Shown here one piece after another: positions 1 to 6,528 of a stretch of 9,026 nucleotides of DNA. Each line of letters opens with the position of its first letter. Position 1 is the stretch's first letter. The translations under genes and the position numbers were made by a program. The notes under the pieces were generated by a model. It searched no databases. It saw nothing but the letters and a program-made list of their open reading frames with translations, and was not told where the DNA came from. Where the stretch lies: assembly GCA_905210875.1 (NCBI GenBank), contig CAJLYN010000082.1:1-9026 (forward strand), in the 5' to 3' direction. This stretch comes from an uncultured Bacteroides sp. GTDB lineage: Bacteria; Bacteroidota; Bacteroidia; Bacteroidales; UBA11471.

Positions 1-34
1 AAAAAAGTCGGGGTGGATATCTCCACCCCGACTG
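1..34 (-). terminator. Intrinsic (rho-independent) terminator after the secreted-protein gene
   Basis: A perfect 12-bp inverted repeat (arms 6-17 and 22-33, 4-base loop 18-21) has GC-rich arms built around GTCGGGGTGG. Read on the minus strand, the stem is followed directly by at least six T residues (the A run at 1-6, which may continue past the window edge). It lies 20 bases downstream of the stop codon at 54-56. This is the standard form of an intrinsic terminator and shows that the transcript of the 969-residue gene ends here. The opposite orientation lacks a comparable T run (only TGTAAAAG follows), so the terminator works for the minus strand. Confidence 0.93.
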
Positions 35-53
35 TAAAAGTATCGAGTAAGAA

Positions 54-2963
54 TTACTTAACGACTACTTTCTCTACCTCAACCGTTCCGTCGCTGTAAA
101 CAGTACGTACCAAGTTGAGACCTTGGGTGAGTTCGCTTTGAACGGCACCAGAGATACCGTAGATTACTTGCGAAACAACAACCTTTTCTACCTCGGCATT
201 CGTAACAGCACCGGGTTCGGGCTCTTCAACGCCTTCTACTTTGTAGAATTGCGAGAGACGAGCATAGGTTTGACCAACCACATCGGTTACATTTTGAACA
301 ACGAGTTGGTAAGTAGCAGCTGCAAGAGGCTCGGCACCCGAACGGGTAATCGTCATCGTATTACCGCTGATAACATACGTACAGTTGGTTGTAGGCATTG
401 CAGGCTCACCAAAGAATACAATCAGATTATCGGCTTGCGTTTCGGCCAGCGGGTTGTTAAACGTAACAACAAAGGTGGTAGTGGTATCAGCTATCGCAAC
501 AGCATCGGCCATAGCGGTGCTACCGGCAGGCGATACCGATTGCAACTCGAGTTCACCATAACCTTCAACCAAGATTCTGTATTCGTCAACATAGAATTCT
601 TTGGCTTCGCTCTCGAAGCGTACATACTTCTTGTCGGTTCCATTGTAAGAGAATCTTACGGTCTCTTCTGCTCCGTTGGGAACGACGATTTCATCGAGCA
701 CTTGCCATTCGGTACCTTCGAGCTCATCGCCCACCATGACGCGGATAGGAGTTTCCACTTTGGCTCTGATGTCGAGTTCAACATCGAACGGGCCTTGGAA
801 CACACTGTCGGGAGCAGCACCGGTCTTACCTTCGGCGTTGAGGAAGTAAGCACCATTGTCGCTTTGGAGAATGAGACGACGGTTTTTCTCGCCATAGAAC
901 GACCAGCCATAATACATACGGTAACCTACATAGGTATTTCCTTTATTGAAGACATGTACGCGGAAACCGTCTTTTTCGGTCGAGTTGCTGAAGCCGATAC
1001 CATCAGGCCATACAGCCCCGGGTTTTACGGTACCGGCAAGAACTTCACCAGTCTCTTCATCATAAGTGAAATCGGCGTTGTAGAACCACTCTTCGATAGG
1101 ATTGTGGAAGTCGGTCGAATAGAAGACCTTCTCACGAGCTACATAATTCTCATTTCTAGCACCTTGTACAGCCACAGGCGAATTGTTGTATTTTTCACTC
1201 ACGGCCACGGCCATCACGGTTATCGTGTCGCCATAAGCTGCAAACGGAGCCGAATAAACTTCGCCATTGGCAACAGGATCAGAGCCATCGAGCGTGTAGA
1301 GGATCTGAGCGCCGGTAAGATCAAGTTCTTCGCTTGCAATAGTAATGGTAACATCCACACACTTACCCTCTGCATTCTGAGCGGTAGCAATAACCGGAGT
1401 AGGCAGAGCAGCAAGAGTTGTATTGACAAATTCAAAACTGTCAACAGGAGAATCAAACCACTTCTCAGGCGATACGGCGATAGCTTGTACGAGGCAGTTC
1501 TTCAAGAGAGTATCGGGAGCCTCATAAAGCTTGCTCTCGGTGGTGGGCACAGTACCGTCGGTGGTGTAGTAAATCTTGGCGGTATCGGGAGTGGCGGTGA
1601 TGGTGAGTTCATAGTAACCGGTCCATTCGCCTTCGAGCGGAGTAGTTGTAATCTCGGTAGCGCAAGTTCCTACGATGGGAAGCACGTAAGGTTCACCCCA
1701 GAGGAGGTATTTGGCTGCATTGACAAACATTCTGACGCCATCTTCGGTCAAAGCACCGTCAAGCACGGTATATTCAGCACCTTCGCCATCGATGGGGACA
1801 ATCAGGTAACCGATATTACCATCGAACCAGTGCTCAGCGACGGAAGCAGAACCGTTGGAAGTTGCAATAACATCGTGATCAAAAGTTGTTTCAGTAGGAA
1901 TACCTTGCAGGTAACGACCACCTTCACGACCCGGTTTTGCAAACGGAATAACCGTATCGATTCTCGAAAGACCGGCGAAAATATCGTGGCCTTTATAGAG
2001 ATAATCGGGAATAAGGGTCATCGAAGGATTCTCGGCCGTGCCGGGGTTTGCACCGCCGCCACCAATAGCGGGGCTGGTCTCGTTGTACCAGAAAGCTTTG
2101 GTGTTAAGCACGGGTATCTGACCCAAAATCTTGTCGAAAGATTTAGCCAAAGCGGTTCCCGAACCGGTAGGTCCAGCAATAACTACGAGGTCATAGTCGG
2201 CAAGGCCATCAGTAGCGAGGTCACCGGTGAGGGTTACGTCATCAAAGTTGAGAGGGGTAACCTCCATAATCGGGTCGGCATCCAAAGCCAAGAAGATAGC
2301 TTCGCTGCAAGCGTCTTCAACAACATCGGCACCAGCCAAATAAGCTACTTTGAAAGCTTCGGGCAAGGTGTAGGTACCAGTGATTACAACATTGTTGAGA
2401 CCAACTTGCTTACCAGCATCGCACTTGAAGTTGAATTCAAGAACAAAAGGCTCGTCAGCTGTAGCGGTAATACCAGTGATATCCAAATCAGCTTTCAGGT
2501 AGTCTCCACTACTATCACGCAGAGGCTCGAGGGTCTCAGCATTCAGTTTCACCTTTTCACCGTTAGCCGGAATGACATATACATCCAGTTGTTTACCGCT
2601 ATCCGAGCCAAAACGGGCAGCATTGAAGGTCACTTTTGTGGGCGTAAACGTAACGCCATTTTCCACATTCACCGTAAAACGCACGGTAGGAAGAGAAGTA
2701 TCGGCCATCTTAGATGCCGGACTGAAACGCATAAACGTAGTACCGTTGATAGCTTTTGTTCCGGAGAAATCCCAACCGGAAGCAACAGCCATCGTTCCAG
2801 AAGAGAGTACACCGTCTGCCGAGAACGTAGCCGTTTCATTGGCAGCTGTTGTACAAGCATACGTAGCTGTTACAGTCTCTTGTGCCGAGGCCCACGACGA
2901 TGCGCCGAAGAACAGGGCAGCAGCTGCTAACAGTCTACCAATCTGTGTAATTTTTCTTTTCAT
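54..2963 (-). CDS. Secreted multi-domain protein with amidotransferase-like, chitobiase-C-like and Ig-like modules and a T9SS-like tail
   Basis: This 969-residue exported protein has no function I can name. Residues 1-27 form a signal peptide: KRK, a hydrophobic stretch rich in L, A and F, then ASA before Q28. There is no lipobox cysteine, so signal peptidase I probably cuts. Residues ~30-200 look beta-rich. Residues ~205-425 resemble a Rossmann/class I amidotransferase fold: strands KVAYLAG and DYDLVVIAG, a GGGGANPGTA loop, and a final NAAKYLLWG helix. No cysteine sits at a nucleophile elbow. Residues ~444-512 and ~522-600 are two tandem modules like the chitobiase/beta-hexosaminidase C-terminal domain, with IYYTTDGTVPT and ILYTLDGSDPV. 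Residues ~610-800 are beta-rich, possibly a jelly roll. Residues ~805-908 look like an SbsA-type Ig-like domain (SPAGS, FNNPL). Residues ~924-969 resemble a type IX secretion (T9SS) sorting domain ending KVVVK. I see no catalytic motif, so binding or surface display is more likely than enzymatic activity. The ATG at 2963 is fixed by the signal peptide. It has its own promoter candidate and terminator. Confidence 0.9.
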   Translation of the reverse strand: MKRKITQIGRLLAAAALFFGASSWASAQETVTATYACTTAANETATFSADGVLSSGTMAVASGWDFSGTKAINGTTFMRFSPASKMADTSLPTVRFTVNVENGVTFTPTKVTFNAARFGSDSGKQLDVYVIPANGEKVKLNAETLEPLRDSSGDYLKADLDITGITATADEPFVLEFNFKCDAGKQVGLNNVVITGTYTLPEAFKVAYLAGADVVEDACSEAIFLALDADPIMEVTPLNFDDVTLTGDLATDGLADYDLVVIAGPTGSGTALAKSFDKILGQIPVLNTKAFWYNETSPAIGGGGANPGTAENPSMTLIPDYLYKGHDIFAGLSRIDTVIPFAKPGREGGRYLQGIPTETTFDHDVIATSNGSASVAEHWFDGNIGYLIVPIDGEGAEYTVLDGALTEDGVRMFVNAAKYLLWGEPYVLPIVGTCATEITTTPLEGEWTGYYELTITATPDTAKIYYTTDGTVPTTESKLYEAPDTLLKNCLVQAIAVSPEKWFDSPVDSFEFVNTTLAALPTPVIATAQNAEGKCVDVTITIASEELDLTGAQILYTLDGSDPVANGEVYSAPFAAYGDTITVMAVAVSEKYNNSPVAVQGARNENYVAREKVFYSTDFHNPIEEWFYNADFTYDEETGEVLAGTVKPGAVWPDGIGFSNSTEKDGFRVHVFNKGNTYVGYRMYYGWSFYGEKNRRLILQSDNGAYFLNAEGKTGAAPDSVFQGPFDVELDIRAKVETPIRVMVGDELEGTEWQVLDEIVVPNGAEETVRFSYNGTDKKYVRFESEAKEFYVDEYRILVEGYGELELQSVSPAGSTAMADAVAIADTTTTFVVTFNNPLAETQADNLIVFFGEPAMPTTNCTYVISGNTMTITRSGAEPLAAATYQLVVQNVTDVVGQTYARLSQFYKVEGVEEPEPGAVTNAEVEKVVVSQVIYGISGAVQSELTQGLNLVRTVYSDGTVEVEKVVVK
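57..194 (-). other. T9SS type A-like C-terminal sorting domain (residues ~924-969)
   Basis: The last 46 residues read as beta strands in the order seen in Bacteroidota type IX secretion C-terminal domains. A first strand (EVEKVVVSQ) is followed by YGISG, which matches the usual Y-D-L-S-G turn. A GLNLVRTVYSDG segment then matches the usual G-L-Y-I-V-K...DG pattern, and the chain ends in KVVVK. The strand EVEKVVV occurs twice (residues 924-930 and 962-968), encoded by different synonymous codons. If the assignment is right, the protein crosses the outer membrane through T9SS and the tail is removed or anchored at the surface. No T9SS gene lies in the window, so this rests on tail similarity alone. 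Confidence 0.65.
1164..1634 (-). other. Two tandem chitobiase C-terminal-like (CHB_HEX_C) modules, residues ~444-600
   Basis: Two adjacent modules of about 70-80 residues share one pattern: a strand with alternating hydrophobics, then I-(Y/L)-Y-T-x-D-G-x-x-P, a loop ending in Y-x-A-P, and a strand with V-x-A-(I/V)-A-V-S. The clearest copies are IYYTTDGTVPT (residues 464-474) with LVQAIAVSPE, and ILYTLDGSDPV (residues 554-564) with ITVMAVAVSE. This fits the C-terminal beta domain first named in chitobiases, which is common as an accessory module in secreted Bacteroidota proteins. In such proteins it appears alone, without the hydrolase domain, as here. A carbohydrate-binding role is not demonstrated. 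Confidence 0.75.
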
Positions 2964-3031
2964 GATAGAAAATTTTTAGTTAATAATTGAAAGTCTTTTT
3001 TGTTTTATCTATATTACAACATAGACATTTA

Positions 3032-3039
3032 CAAAATTA
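3032..3039 (-). promoter_or_regulatory. Bacteroides-type -7 promoter element candidate (TAATTTTG)
   Basis: Read on the minus strand, 3039-3032 is TAATTTTG, an exact match to TAnnTTTG, the -7 consensus recognised by the primary sigma factor of Bacteroides. It lies 68 bases upstream of the ATG at 2963, which would give a leader of about 60 bases rich in A and T. I do not find the usual -33 TTTG at the expected distance (around 3058-3064 on the minus strand), so the call rests on one element. An eight-base degenerate motif can occur by chance in such AT-rich DNA. Confidence 0.45.
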
Positions 3040-3144
3040 CTCTTTTCACAAGAGTATCATACTTGTATGTTTGATATAAAAACTAATTAAATTGATTTTA
3101 TTTATCTGTATCTAATGCTCTATAATATTGAGTCCGAGAAAATA

Positions 3145-3159
3145 GTATATTTAATATAC
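3145..3159. repeat. 15-base AT-rich palindrome in the intergenic region
   Basis: GTATATTTAATATAC has two 7-base arms (GTATATT and AATATAC) around one central base, and the symmetry ends sharply on both sides. It sits between the nqrF hairpin and the promoter candidate, about 105 bases upstream of the latter. It could be an operator half-site pair or chance symmetry in AT-rich DNA. Nothing in the window identifies a regulator that would bind it. Confidence 0.3.
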
Positions 3160-3230
3160 CTAAAATAAAAGGAACGATTTAAATTCAGTAAAGAAAACAT
3201 TTATTAAAGATTGAGAGAATAGCGATGCAA

Positions 3231-3257
3231 CGGGGCGTGAGATAAACTCACGCTCCG
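3231..3257 (-). terminator. Hairpin overlapping the nqrF stop codon; possible terminator of the nqr operon
   Basis: Arms 3231-3241 and 3247-3257 pair over 11 positions with one mismatch (3234 against 3254) and a 5-base loop. On the minus strand the first arm contains the last nqrF codons and its TGA stop (3250-3248). The sequence after the stem begins TTGCATCGC, so there is no real T run, and it is a poor intrinsic terminator by that measure. It may still stabilise the 3' end of the mRNA or terminate weakly. It is the only strong stem at the end of the operon. Confidence 0.45.
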
Positions 3258-4516
3258 AAGTCGTCGTACATCAACATTTCGGTAGGAACACCGAGATTCC
3301 AAAGCATTTTTTTGACCGACGCCGACATGGGGCCGGGACCACACATATAATACTCAATATCCTCGGGAGCCTCGTGGTCTTTGAGGTAATGGTCGTAGAG
3401 CACCTGGTGGATAAATCCGGTGTAGCCCGTCCAGTTATCTTCGGGCTGCGGATCGGAGAGTGCAATGTGGAACTCGAAATTGGGAAAATCTCGTTCAATG
3501 GCTCTGAAATCTTCTTCGTAGAAAATTTCACGACGCGACCGAGCCCCATACCAATAGGAAATCTTACGATCGGTCGTGTGGAGTGTGCGGAAGAGATGCA
3601 TGAGATGAGAACGCAAGGGTGCCATTCCGGCACCGCCACCGATATATATCATCTCGCGCTTGGTATTCTGTATGTGGAATTCGCCATAAGGGCCCGAAAT
3701 AGTTACCTTATCGCCGGGTTTACGCGTAAAGAGGTAGGAAGAGCAAATACCGGGTTTGATGCCTGCCGCCCAGGTACCCGTAGCACGATCGAACGGCGGA
3801 GTAGCAATGCGGATGTTAAGCATGATGATGTTGCCTTCGGCGGGATAGTTTGCCATGGAATAGGCACGGAAAGTCTCCTCATCGTTACTGCACGCCAGCC
3901 CCCACATCTTGTACTTGTCCCATTCGTCGCGGAACTTCTCCTCAACCTGCATGTCAGTAAACTTGATGGCATAAGGGGGAACGTCGATTTGGACATAACT
4001 ACCGGGCAAGAAGTCGAACTTCTCACCATCTGGTACCCGCACCACAAACTCTTTGATAAACGAGGCAACATTACGATTGGAGATGACTTCACACTCCATC
4101 TTCTTGATACCAAGCACCGATTGCGGCACCTTTATCTGCAAGTCATTTTTTACTTTGACCTGACAAGCGAGCCGATAATGGTCGTGCTGCTGCTTACGGG
4201 TGAAGAAACCCGTCTCGGTAGGGAGTATTTCACCCCCTCCTGAGAGAACCTGACAACGGCACATGCCGCAACTTCCCCCACCGCCACAAGCCGAGGGGAG
4301 GAATATCTGATTGGCAGCCAACGAAGCCAGCAGCGTAGCACCGGCCTGCGTTTCGACCGTGCGTTCGCCATTGATGGTAATGCGACGATTACCGGCCGGC
4401 ATGAGACGAGCCTTGGCTATAAGCAGCACAACAACCAGCAAGAGGGTAAGCACAAGAAATATGACGACGGCAGCTATAATGGTAAGGTTGCCCGATGAAA
4501 ATAGGATAGAGTTCAT
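3248..4516 (-). CDS. nqrF: Na+-NQR subunit F, NADH dehydrogenase/FAD and [2Fe-2S] subunit
   Basis: NqrF is the electron-input subunit of the Na+-pumping NADH:quinone oxidoreductase. It oxidises NADH on the cytoplasmic side and passes electrons from FAD to a [2Fe-2S] cluster. The 422-residue product has one N-terminal membrane helix (~10-33). A ferredoxin-type domain follows with cluster ligands C77, C83, C86 and C118 in CGGGGSCGMC...LAC. The FAD-binding motif is RAYS (217-220). NADH-binding motifs are GGGAGMAP (293-300) and CGPGPM (392-397). The chain ends in YDDFGA, matching the conserved aromatic C-terminus of the family. C88, just after the ligand loop, is an extra cysteine that need not be a ligand. 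The gene begins 13 bases after nqrE and is last in the operon. No frameshift or missing key residue is seen, and length is close to the family norm. Confidence 0.97.
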   Translation of the reverse strand: MNSILFSSGNLTIIAAVVIFLVLTLLLVVVLLIAKARLMPAGNRRITINGERTVETQAGATLLASLAANQIFLPSACGGGGSCGMCRCQVLSGGGEILPTETGFFTRKQQHDHYRLACQVKVKNDLQIKVPQSVLGIKKMECEVISNRNVASFIKEFVVRVPDGEKFDFLPGSYVQIDVPPYAIKFTDMQVEEKFRDEWDKYKMWGLACSNDEETFRAYSMANYPAEGNIIMLNIRIATPPFDRATGTWAAGIKPGICSSYLFTRKPGDKVTISGPYGEFHIQNTKREMIYIGGGAGMAPLRSHLMHLFRTLHTTDRKISYWYGARSRREIFYEEDFRAIERDFPNFEFHIALSDPQPEDNWTGYTGFIHQVLYDHYLKDHEAPEDIEYYMCGPGPMSASVKKMLWNLGVPTEMLMYDDFGA

Positions 4517-4529
4517 AACGGAACGTTTT

Positions 4530-5144
4530 TTACAATTTAATGCCGAGGAAACTCATGAATGCAATACCCATGAGCCCCGTAACGATAAAGGTGATGCCTA
4601 TGCCCTTGAGAGGTGCCGGAACATTAGAATAAGCCATCTTCTCCCGTATGGCGGCGATACCGACAATAGCCAGCAGCCAGCCGAGACCCGATCCCAGGCC
4701 ATAGACCGTGGCCGACCACGCATTGGGGAACGACCGTTGCTGCATAAAGAGCGAACCGCCCAAGATGGCACAGTTCACCGCAATGAGCGGCAGGAAGATG
4801 CCCAGCGTATTGTATAGCGCCGGTGCGTATTTCTCGACTATCATCTCGACGAGCTGCACCATGGCCGCCACGACGGCGATGAAAAAGATGAGACTCAGAA
4901 AGCTGAGGTCGACATCGGCAAACGACTCGCCGAGCCACGAAAGGGCCCCGGCTTTGAGTATGTAGTTTTCGAGCAGATAGTTGACCGGCAGGGTAATGGC
5001 CAGAACGAAGGTTACTGCCACGCCCAGCCCCATGGCGGTTTTTACGTTCTTGGAAACGGCAAGGTAGGAGCACATTCCCAGAAAGTAGGCAAATATCATG
5101 TTGTCGATGAATATCGACCGTATAAACAGATTAAGATTTTCCAT
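4530..5144 (-). CDS. nqrE: Na+-NQR subunit E, integral membrane subunit
   Basis: NqrE is one of two homologous six-helix membrane subunits (NqrD and NqrE) that pack with inverted topology and share an iron-sulfur centre in the middle of the membrane. The 204-residue product is almost entirely hydrophobic helices. C25 (in LGMCSYLAV) and C125 (in AVNCAILGG) sit where the family has its two cluster cysteines. The characteristic start [20 protein letters not shown], which places the first helix, supports the ATG at 5144. It lies 25 bases after nqrD and 13 before nqrF. The related RnfA subunit is excluded by neighbouring nqrA, nqrB and nqrF. Nothing is unusual. Confidence 0.96.
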   Translation of the reverse strand: MENLNLFIRSIFIDNMIFAYFLGMCSYLAVSKNVKTAMGLGVAVTFVLAITLPVNYLLENYILKAGALSWLGESFADVDLSFLSLIFFIAVVAAMVQLVEMIVEKYAPALYNTLGIFLPLIAVNCAILGGSLFMQQRSFPNAWSATVYGLGSGLGWLLAIVGIAAIREKMAYSNVPAPLKGIGITFIVTGLMGIAFMSFLGIKL

Positions 5145-5169
5145 GCGTCAAACGATTGGGAGTGTAATA

Positions 5170-5796
5170 CTACTTTTCTTGCAAATCCTTATTGCGGAGA
5201 CGATGCACCCAGATGATGCAGGCCACCGTGATAAGGGCCATCGGGGGCAATATCATGAGACCGTTGTTCTGATAGCCCCAGTCGTAGAGACACTGCGGCA
5301 CGACGGGATAACCGAAGAGGGTACCCGAGCCGAGCAATTCGCGGAAGAAGGCCACAATCACCAGGATAAGGCCGTAACCCACGCCGTTGCCCACACCGTC
5401 GAGGAACGACTCCCACGGGCCGTGCCCAAGGGCGAAAGCTTCGAGGCGCCCCATGAGAATGCAGTTGGTGATGATGAGCCCCACAAAGACCGAAAGCTGC
5501 TTGCTCACGTCATAAGCATAGGCTTTGAGCACCTGGTCGACGATGATGACCAACGCCGCAACGACCACCAGTTGCACGATGATGCGGATACTGCCGGGAA
5601 TGGTATTGCGCAACAGCGAAATGATGACATTGGAAAAGGCCAGCACCGCCGTCACGGAGATAGCCATGACAAAGGCAGGTTCGAGCTTGGCTGTAACGGC
5701 AAGGGCCGAACAGATGCCCAACACCTGCACGATGACGGGATTGTTGCGCGAGAGCGGTCCCAAAAGTATCTCTCTGTTTTTTTTCGATAACAGCAT
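5170..5796 (-). CDS. nqrD: Na+-NQR subunit D, integral membrane subunit
   Basis: NqrD pairs with NqrE in the membrane core and supplies two of the four cysteines for the shared intramembrane iron-sulfur centre. The 208-residue product has a short polar N-terminus, then about six hydrophobic segments. C29 (in [10 protein letters not shown]) and C112 (in [10 protein letters not shown]) are the expected ligands. The stretches [14 protein letters not shown] (55-68) and [17 protein letters not shown] (126-142) are family hallmarks. The ATG at 5796 follows nqrC by 18 bases. Codons 4-7 contain a run of eight A residues on the coding strand (5784-5777). The frame continues intact through it, but this is a site where slippage or sequencing error could occur. 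Length fits the family. Confidence 0.96.
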   Translation of the reverse strand: MLLSKKNREILLGPLSRNNPVIVQVLGICSALAVTAKLEPAFVMAISVTAVLAFSNVIISLLRNTIPGSIRIIVQLVVVAALVIIVDQVLKAYAYDVSKQLSVFVGLIITNCILMGRLEAFALGHGPWESFLDGVGNGVGYGLILVIVAFFRELLGSGTLFGYPVVPQCLYDWGYQNNGLMILPPMALITVACIIWVHRLRNKDLQEK

Positions 5797-5814
5797 ATCT
5801 CTTATTCTTTATTA

Positions 5815-6516
5815 TTACTTCAACGATTCAAGGAATGTGCAATAGGGTTCGAGACTGTTGGAAAGCATGGCCTGCACCCCCTTGCTGGTAATGGTTCCGC
5901 CCGAGATGGCGTCGACATACTCGGCTCCGTTGAGGGGTTTCTGCCCTTTCTTCTCTACGGCAACGGGCTTGAACTCACCACCGATGAAGAGGTGTTTGCC
6001 GACAAACTGTCCAGAGAAGGCCGGGGTCTGAATCTCGGCACCGAGACCGGGAGTCTCGCTCTGATGGGCAAAATAGGCTCCATAGATGGTATTGCCGTCG
6101 GCATCGATGGCCAGGTAACCCCAGATGGGGCCCCACAGACCGGCTCCGTACAAGGGCACGATATACTTCTGCGCCCCGTTGTCGAGCCGACAAACGTAAA
6201 CAGGCAGGCGTCGCTCTGCGGCCGGCAACTTCACCTGCACGGCGACATCGACGTCGAAAGCGTTGGCTCCATCGACTGGTTTGCCGTCGGCACTGAGCAC
6301 GTAGCTGTCGACAATGTATTTCTTATAGAGCGACTGGGCATCGTCGGCAGTGGCGGCGATATGCACCGAAGAGAGTATCTGCTTCATCTTGTCGATTTCG
6401 ACGTTGCGTGTCTGCTTCTCTTTCAGGCTCAACGAGGTAACAGCCAGTACGGCGGCCACCAAGATGACCATGACCGACGCGTAAACGATTGTGTAAGTAT
6501 TGCTTTGCTTGTTCAT
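5815..6516 (-). CDS. nqrC: Na+-NQR subunit C, covalent FMN-binding subunit
   Basis: NqrC carries an FMN attached through a phosphoester to a threonine and relays electrons between the NqrD/NqrE iron-sulfur centre and NqrB. The 233-residue product has one N-terminal membrane helix (~9-30) and a periplasmic FMN-binding domain. SETPGLGAEI (153-162) is the conserved segment near the flavin. The flavin attachment motif is DAISGGTITS (202-211), so T208 should carry FMN. The usual form is SGAT; here the residue before the threonine is glycine. The ApbE flavin transferase that would attach FMN is not in the window. The protein is somewhat shorter than the Vibrio subunit (about 257 residues), with no sign of truncation. 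The gene starts 12 bases after nqrB. Confidence 0.95.
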   Translation of the reverse strand: MNKQSNTYTIVYASVMVILVAAVLAVTSLSLKEKQTRNVEIDKMKQILSSVHIAATADDAQSLYKKYIVDSYVLSADGKPVDGANAFDVDVAVQVKLPAAERRLPVYVCRLDNGAQKYIVPLYGAGLWGPIWGYLAIDADGNTIYGAYFAHQSETPGLGAEIQTPAFSGQFVGKHLFIGGEFKPVAVEKKGQKPLNGAEYVDAISGGTITSKGVQAMLSNSLEPYCTFLESLK

Positions 6517-6528
6517 AGTCGTGTTGCA

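Larger units (their letters stand above)
2964..3247. other. AT-rich intergenic region between nqrF and the secreted-protein gene
   Basis: These 284 bases contain no credible coding frame: stops are frequent in all frames and the base composition is much richer in A and T than the flanking genes. Visible content is the downstream arm of a hairpin at the nqrF stop (3231-3257), a 15-base palindrome (3145-3159), and a -7-like promoter element (3032-3039). Between 3061 and 3140 I see only AT-rich sequence without a recognisable signal. The region probably holds the end of the nqr transcript and the promoter of the secreted-protein gene. Confidence 0.8.

Noticed and set aside
2669..2860. Short minus-strand frames inside the secreted gene (also 656-910 and 1220-1456)
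   Set aside because: They lie in shifted frames of a well-supported gene, have leucine- or serine-rich artefactual composition, and have no start context.
123..2930. A 935-codon open frame on the plus strand
   Set aside because: It is the exact codon-for-codon mirror of the secreted-protein gene. The minus-strand product has a signal peptide, recognisable modules, a promoter candidate and a terminator, while the plus product has no plausible domains and would start at TTG. It reflects avoided TTA, CTA and TCA codons.
3061..3140. A possible small gene or RNA in the AT-rich gap
   Set aside because: I find no open frame of useful length and no stable stem apart from the short palindrome and the nqrF hairpin.
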